From assembly GCA_023376005.1 (NCBI GenBank), contig CM042156.1, positions 40,028,382-40,092,381 of the forward strand: a DNA stretch of 64,000 nucleotides, written 5' to 3'. The notes beneath the pieces were generated by a model. That model was given only the letters and a program-made list of their open reading frames with translations. It was not told the DNA's origin and searched no databases. Below are positions 60,075 through 64,000 of this stretch, piece by piece (position 1 is the stretch's first letter; the number at the start of each line of letters is the position of its first letter). Both the position numbers and the translations under genes were made by a program. The stretch is from Doryteuthis pealeii (lineage: Eukaryota > Mollusca > Cephalopoda > Myopsida > Loliginidae).

Positions 60075-61140
60075 AGATTTCTCCAAGGCATTTGATTCCA
60101 TACACAGAGGAAAAATGGAACAAATACTACTAGCATATGGTCTCCCCAAAGAAACGGTTACCGCTATACTGATGCTCTACAAAGACACTAAAGCAATGGT
60201 ACGCTCACCTGATGGCGACACATAGTTCTTTGACATCGCCGCTGGAGTCCTACAAGGAGATACATTAGCACCATATATATTTATAATATGCCTAGACTAT
60301 GTACTCCGAACATCACAAGATACTATAAAAGAAAAAGGTTTCACACTAAGAAAGGCAAGGAGCAGGCGATATCCCACACAAACTGTCACAGATGCAGACT
60401 ATGCAGATGACCTCGCACTTCTTCCAGATACACCAGCACAGGCTGAGTCACTACTACATAGCTTGGAGAAGGCAGCAAAGAACATCGGCCTCTATGTGAA
60501 CTCTGATAAAACGGAGTTCATGAGCTTCAAAAAGAAAGGAGACATCTCCACACTTGACGGTAAACCTCTCAAAATGGTGGAACAGTTCACATACCTAGGT
60601 AGTAATATCTCATCCACAGAGAGTGATATCAATACACGAATAGGAAAGGCATGGTTGGCCACAAATAAATTATCAGACATATGGAAATCCGATCTCGCTG
60701 ACAATTCTTCCAGGCTGTGGTTATATCATTATTGCTGTATGGATGCACCAACTGGACCCTAACGAAGCGCCTTGAAAATAAGCTAGATGGGACCTGCACA
60801 AGAATGCTGCTTGCAGTCTTAAACAAGTCGTGGAAACAGCACCCCACAAGGAGGCAGCTGTATGGCCACTTGCCCCCCATCTCCCAAACCATACGAGTGA
60901 GACGGACTAGGCATGCAGGACATTGCTGGAGAAGCAAGGACGAGCTCATAAGCGACATACTCCTGTGGAAGCCAACACATGGGCGTGCTAGTGTGGGCCA
61001 CCCAGCCAGGACCTATATTGACCAACTATGTGTGGATGCTGGATGCTGCGCAGAGGAGCTCCCGGGTGCAATGAATGATAGGGAGGGTGGGCGTGAGATT
61101 GTCATGGATGTCCGTGCTACTTGCGCGACATGATGATGAT
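60075..61140 (+). mobile_element. Non-LTR retrotransposon, reverse transcriptase C-terminal half
   Basis: The translation starts LLVDFSKAFDSIHR, a conserved reverse-transcriptase motif, and continues to DADYADDLALL with the catalytic YADD box, NSDKTEFMSF, and after a frame change near 60,715 the tail YGCTNWTLTKRLENKLDG, CWRSKDELISDILLWKPTH and REIVMDVRATCAT. It ends in (GATGAT)n at 61130. The endonuclease and first reverse-transcriptase motifs are missing and an in-frame stop interrupts near 60,224, so it is inactive. Confidence 0.85.
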
Positions 61141-61145
61141 GATGA

Positions 61146-61151
61146 AATATA

Positions 61152-61197
<46 letters not shown>

Positions 61198-61213
61198 CAT
61201 TATATATAAAGTC

Positions 61214-61269
<56 letters not shown>

Positions 61270-61280
61270 ATATATATAAA
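61146..61280. repeat. (TA)n microsatellite between LINE and SINE
   Basis: Pure TA with two short interruptions. Confidence 0.95.
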
Positions 61281-61289
61281 GTCATTGGG

Positions 61290-61445
61290 CTGGCCTAATG
61301 TTGGTTTCAGCCAGACAGTGAGGGAGTCCATTCCCTTTTCACTAGCGCTAGACTGAGGAGATTGTTTTTGGCATCCGAGGCGGAGCACCACACATATTAT
61401 CAACTTCTCGCTTTACCGCACTGATCCCTGTGCTACTCATATGCT
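61290..61445 (-). mobile_element. SINE family 2, 3' fragment, inverted
   Basis: CACTAGCGCTAGACTGAGGAG and TACCGCACTGATCCCTGTGC are the inverted tail of the family at 10205. Confidence 0.75.
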
Positions 61446-61460
61446 GATATATATATATAT

Positions 61461-61636
61461 GAGAGTGAGTAAATAAACAATGTGTTCATTTGATGTGCTT
61501 AATTGAAGTCATACCTAATTTTGAAAATTAATTAGTTATAATAAACAATGTGTTTATTTGATATGGCTTTTAGACGACAATTTTTGGAGGATATGTGCTT
61601 AATTGAAGTCATACCTAATTTTGAAAATTAATTAGT
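61461..61636 (+). repeat. Short direct duplication with AATAAACAATGTGTT motif
   Basis: AATAAACAATGTGTTCATTTG and GTGCTTAATTGAAGTCATAC each occur twice. The first phrase recurs again at 61918. Confidence 0.75.
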
Positions 61637-61639
61637 TAA

Positions 61640-61855
61640 TAATTAATGAATTTAGGCGGGCATATATGTTCAAATGTAAGGCTAAACAAATCGATAAAAT
61701 GTCAATCCTGAATGTACATTTCGACCTATTAGGTCTCATCAGCAAGGTTATAGACATGGGAGACTGCTCCGTGTGTGTCTCGAAACCTCGACTGCCAAGT
61801 TGACAGACGGTGATTTTAACCACTACACCAGCCGGCCATTCCCACATTCTTCGTA
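61640..61855 (-). mobile_element. tRNA-derived SINE, family 5, inverted
   Basis: The reverse complement has GGCTGGTGTAGTGGTTAAAA (box A-like) and GAGGTTTCGAGAC (box B-like), then CTGATGAGACCTAATAGGTC. Bases 61856-62299 after it show no gene. Confidence 0.65.
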
Positions 61856-62309
61856 TGTTTTTGAACTTATTTATATTCCACTTTTTATTGACTTGCTACA
61901 CGACAGTATGAGAGTGAGTAAATAAACAATGTGTTTATTTGATATGTTAGCCATAAAAACAAAAAACAAACACAGGATGTTACGATCAGAGGAAACAATT
62001 TTATGTGTCTACACTTAACATTTTTCATTGTTCTCCCTCACAAAAAATTCTGTAACAGTGTCCTGATGATGGTTTAATACCGAAATACTTAAGTATAGAT
62101 ACATAAAATTGTTTTCTCTGATCGTAACATCCTGTGTTTGTTATAGTTTTTGAAAATATTTATTCACATATTTGACTTTAAAAACACCGCAGGCCAGTGT
62201 AATTATAAAGTTTTGCACAGTAAAATTATACAGATTTATCTAAGAGAAATAATTAGCTATGATAACCTTCCTTTGATAATTCAATAGATTTTCTAACATA
62301 CACACACAG

Positions 62310-62440
62310 ATTCCTTGGTGTACCTGCTGTCACTAAGCGGTCACCCATTCACGTTTTGGGCCGAGCTCACGGCTGCTTAACTTTGATGATCCAACGGGAA
62401 ACCGGTATTTTAACTCGGGACTCGACCATAAGCCGGCGAT
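62310..62440 (-). mobile_element. 5S-rRNA-like SINE head
   Basis: The reverse complement contains AAGTTAAGCAGC (5S box A region) and GAATGGGTGACCGC (5S box C region) in the right order and at nearly the right spacing. The 5S ends are diverged, so it is a 5S-derived repeat and not a functional gene. Confidence 0.65.
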
Positions 62441-62524
62441 AATCTTTTTTAGTCACCAAATAACAAGCAAATTTCTGACATGTCGCAAATCCGTTACTTT
62501 GTGATCCACTTGTGTTGGTCTTGT

Positions 62525-62760
62525 TAGACAACTTCTGACGCTGATCCCCACGTGATTATCAATGTCAACCTCGTCAGTCGTCACACAGTCGCAAACGTCA
62601 TTGCGTCGACTTTTGTCGTGAAGGCCAACGACATGTTCCTGAATGATGGCTCAGTGTTTATCTGATTACCGGCGACAAGACGTTCGGTGCAAACGCTAGC
62701 AATATTCTTACGGGCATCATTCTTCTCATGCTCATTTCATGCTACGTAGAAATGATGTTG
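62525..62760 (+). other. Possible exon or gene remnant with hydrophobic end (one-base shift)
   Basis: After TTGTTAG the + strand reads a coding-like stretch (HVIINVNLVSRH, VIASTFVVKANDMF), then a stop. One base offset restores a second coding-like stretch (GDKTFGANASN, then hydrophobic ILTGIILLMLISCYV). No family is recognised. The phase-1 rule of the main gene is not met. Confidence 0.25.
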
Positions 62761-62834
62761 TTCTGGATAGAATGTTCCACCCATAAGCGGTATCGATTTG
62801 TATGGTTTCAAGTATTCCTGTCTAGTACTAACGA

Positions 62835-62965
62835 TTTATATGGCGTAGTGGTTAACATGCCGGACTTCGGCATCGCAAACAGCGTGTTCGAACTTCAGTC
62901 GTGATATTGCGTTCACTTTCGGACTAATACCCTTGGGAATTATATGAACTCCTAATCGTACAATT
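62835..62965 (+). mobile_element. tRNA-derived SINE, family 4 relative
   Basis: GGCGTAGTGGTTAACATGCC (box A-like) and GTGTTCGAACTTC (box B-like) are followed by the family 4 body. Confidence 0.65.
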
Positions 62966-63040
62966 AGTGTTCTTGTACAAGGATGACTCTAGCATTGAAT
63001 AACCCACGAAGATTGATATGTCATTAAAGAAAGATATCCT

Positions 63041-63041
63041 A

Positions 63042-63080
<39 letters not shown>

Positions 63081-63088
63081 TATATATT
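63041..63088. repeat. (TA)n microsatellite
   Basis: TA tract adjoining the 3' end of the LINE tail on the minus strand. Confidence 0.9.
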
Positions 63089-63099
63089 TCTTTCTTTTG

Positions 63100-63430
63100 G
63101 AAGTCCGTCGCAGACGACGATGACGTCACTCCATATTTTCATTTGTGGACCCTATGGTGGCTCATTAGTCCAATTCTCGACTTGCAGATGCGGTCACACA
63201 CATTGCAGGGGAAATTCACATCTGCATTTGGTTGTTCATGACGCCACTCAGCAGTCCTATTTATCTCATTATTGAGCTGCTTAGCTCCTGTACGACAGGC
63301 GTCTCGCCAACCCTGTCTTTAGGAGACCAGATCTTCCACGCTTGAAGGTGTGATGTTACATTTCTTCAGTGTTGTCTTAATATGGTCTTTGAACAGCTTT
63401 TGGGGGACTTCTGTCCTCCGCATGCCACCT
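63100..63430 (-). mobile_element. LINE C-terminus with zinc-finger-like motif
   Basis: The minus strand encodes LFKDHIKTTLKKCNITP, GWRDACRTGAKQLNNE and finally CNVCDRICKSRIGLMSHHRVH, a C2H2-like motif common at the end of some LINE proteins. One stop interrupts it. Confidence 0.75.
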
Positions 63431-64000
63431 GTGAGTTAACTGTAAAGTAGTTTACGGAGAAGTCTGTCTGCATACTTAAAAAAACAAAATGAAAGAAAAA
63501 AAAAAGAATTTTACTATTAAACTGAAAGGTTTATAATTTCAACAAAAATAAATTTTTGCTGGCAGAATAATTTCAAGAAATTCGAAATTCAAATGGTCTC
63601 TCCATTTTACTGCTTTGTCTGTCTGACTTTTTGAGCGGTTATATAAAGGAATGTGTATATTTGAAATAAGCTCAAGACATTGCTACAGCTCAAGAATAAT
63701 ATTCATGCAGAGAAAAACAGATTTTTCTACCGAAACCTTGAGCAAAGTCATACAATGTGTTTGAATTAAGGTGCAAGTATTGTATCCGTGAAAATGGAGT
63801 CAATCTACAAGATATCATTTTTCGCAAATAACTAAAATTATATTTCCTTGGACAATGTTTTAAGACTCAAAACACTAAATGATTAATTTTTCTTATGTGA
63901 TAATCTTTTCTGGGCCACTGTGTAATTTCTTTCATATTAATTGCTGCTACAATCTAATAATTATTGGATACGAACAAAATTGTTATGGATCACTTTTGTA
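63431..64000. other. AT-rich sequence, nothing recognised
   Basis: No exon, RNA gene or known repeat seen. Confidence 0.5.

Noticed and set aside
60463..61133. Host protein-coding gene
   Set aside because: YADD and downstream motifs with a (GATGAT)n tail identify a decayed non-LTR retrotransposon.

Overview
The window is AT-rich, intron- and repeat-dominated animal DNA. GT-AG exons are hundreds to thousands of bases apart and sit among tRNA-derived SINEs, non-LTR retrotransposon tails, Helitrons, fold-back elements and (TA)n, (GT)n and (CTT)n tracts. This fits a large invertebrate genome. I favour a mollusc, probably a coleoid cephalopod, but no feature proves the species.

One host gene can be supported. 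It lies on the + strand and is open at both ends of the window. Its exons are 5028-5174, 10502-10843, 46723-46866, 50323-50658, 54504-56161 and 57773-57910. A 42-base exon is seen only in an inverted copy at 43589-43548. Every exon begins and ends in phase 1. They encode a secreted or cell-surface protein made of small cysteine-rich EB/EGF-like modules, interrupted by one very large acidic exon of about 553 residues carrying about three dozen N-glycosylation sequons. That exon is one base short of an in-frame length, with the break near 55,600.

The middle of the window is unreliable as genome structure. About 22.6-34.1 kb is a noisy forward copy (A) of the locus that appears cleanly at about 45.2-55.3 kb (C). 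About 34.1-43.5 kb is the same locus again, inverted (B), with almost no spacer between A and B. A and B carry dense, independent single-base errors even inside exons, and a lone n lies at 43772 just beyond B. This looks like a palindromic uncorrected long read used to fill a gap, rather than a real triplication. Exon copies in A and B should not be counted as paralogues.

Region by region: 1-5 kb holds microsatellites, a 56-bp minisatellite and a Helitron with a GC-rich tandem repeat inside it. 5-14 kb holds two exons, tandem Helitrons, LINE fragments, SINEs and a 112-bp minisatellite with telomere-like motifs. 14-22 kb holds SINEs, five concatenated LINE tails, fold-back elements and a 198-bp satellite apparently built from a SINE. 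22.6-43.8 kb is the artefact. 43.8-58 kb holds minus-strand Helitrons and the clean 3' exons. 58-64 kb holds an (ATCT)/(CT) block, a reverse-transcriptase LINE fragment, a 5S-rRNA-like SINE and a LINE tail ending in a zinc-finger-like motif.
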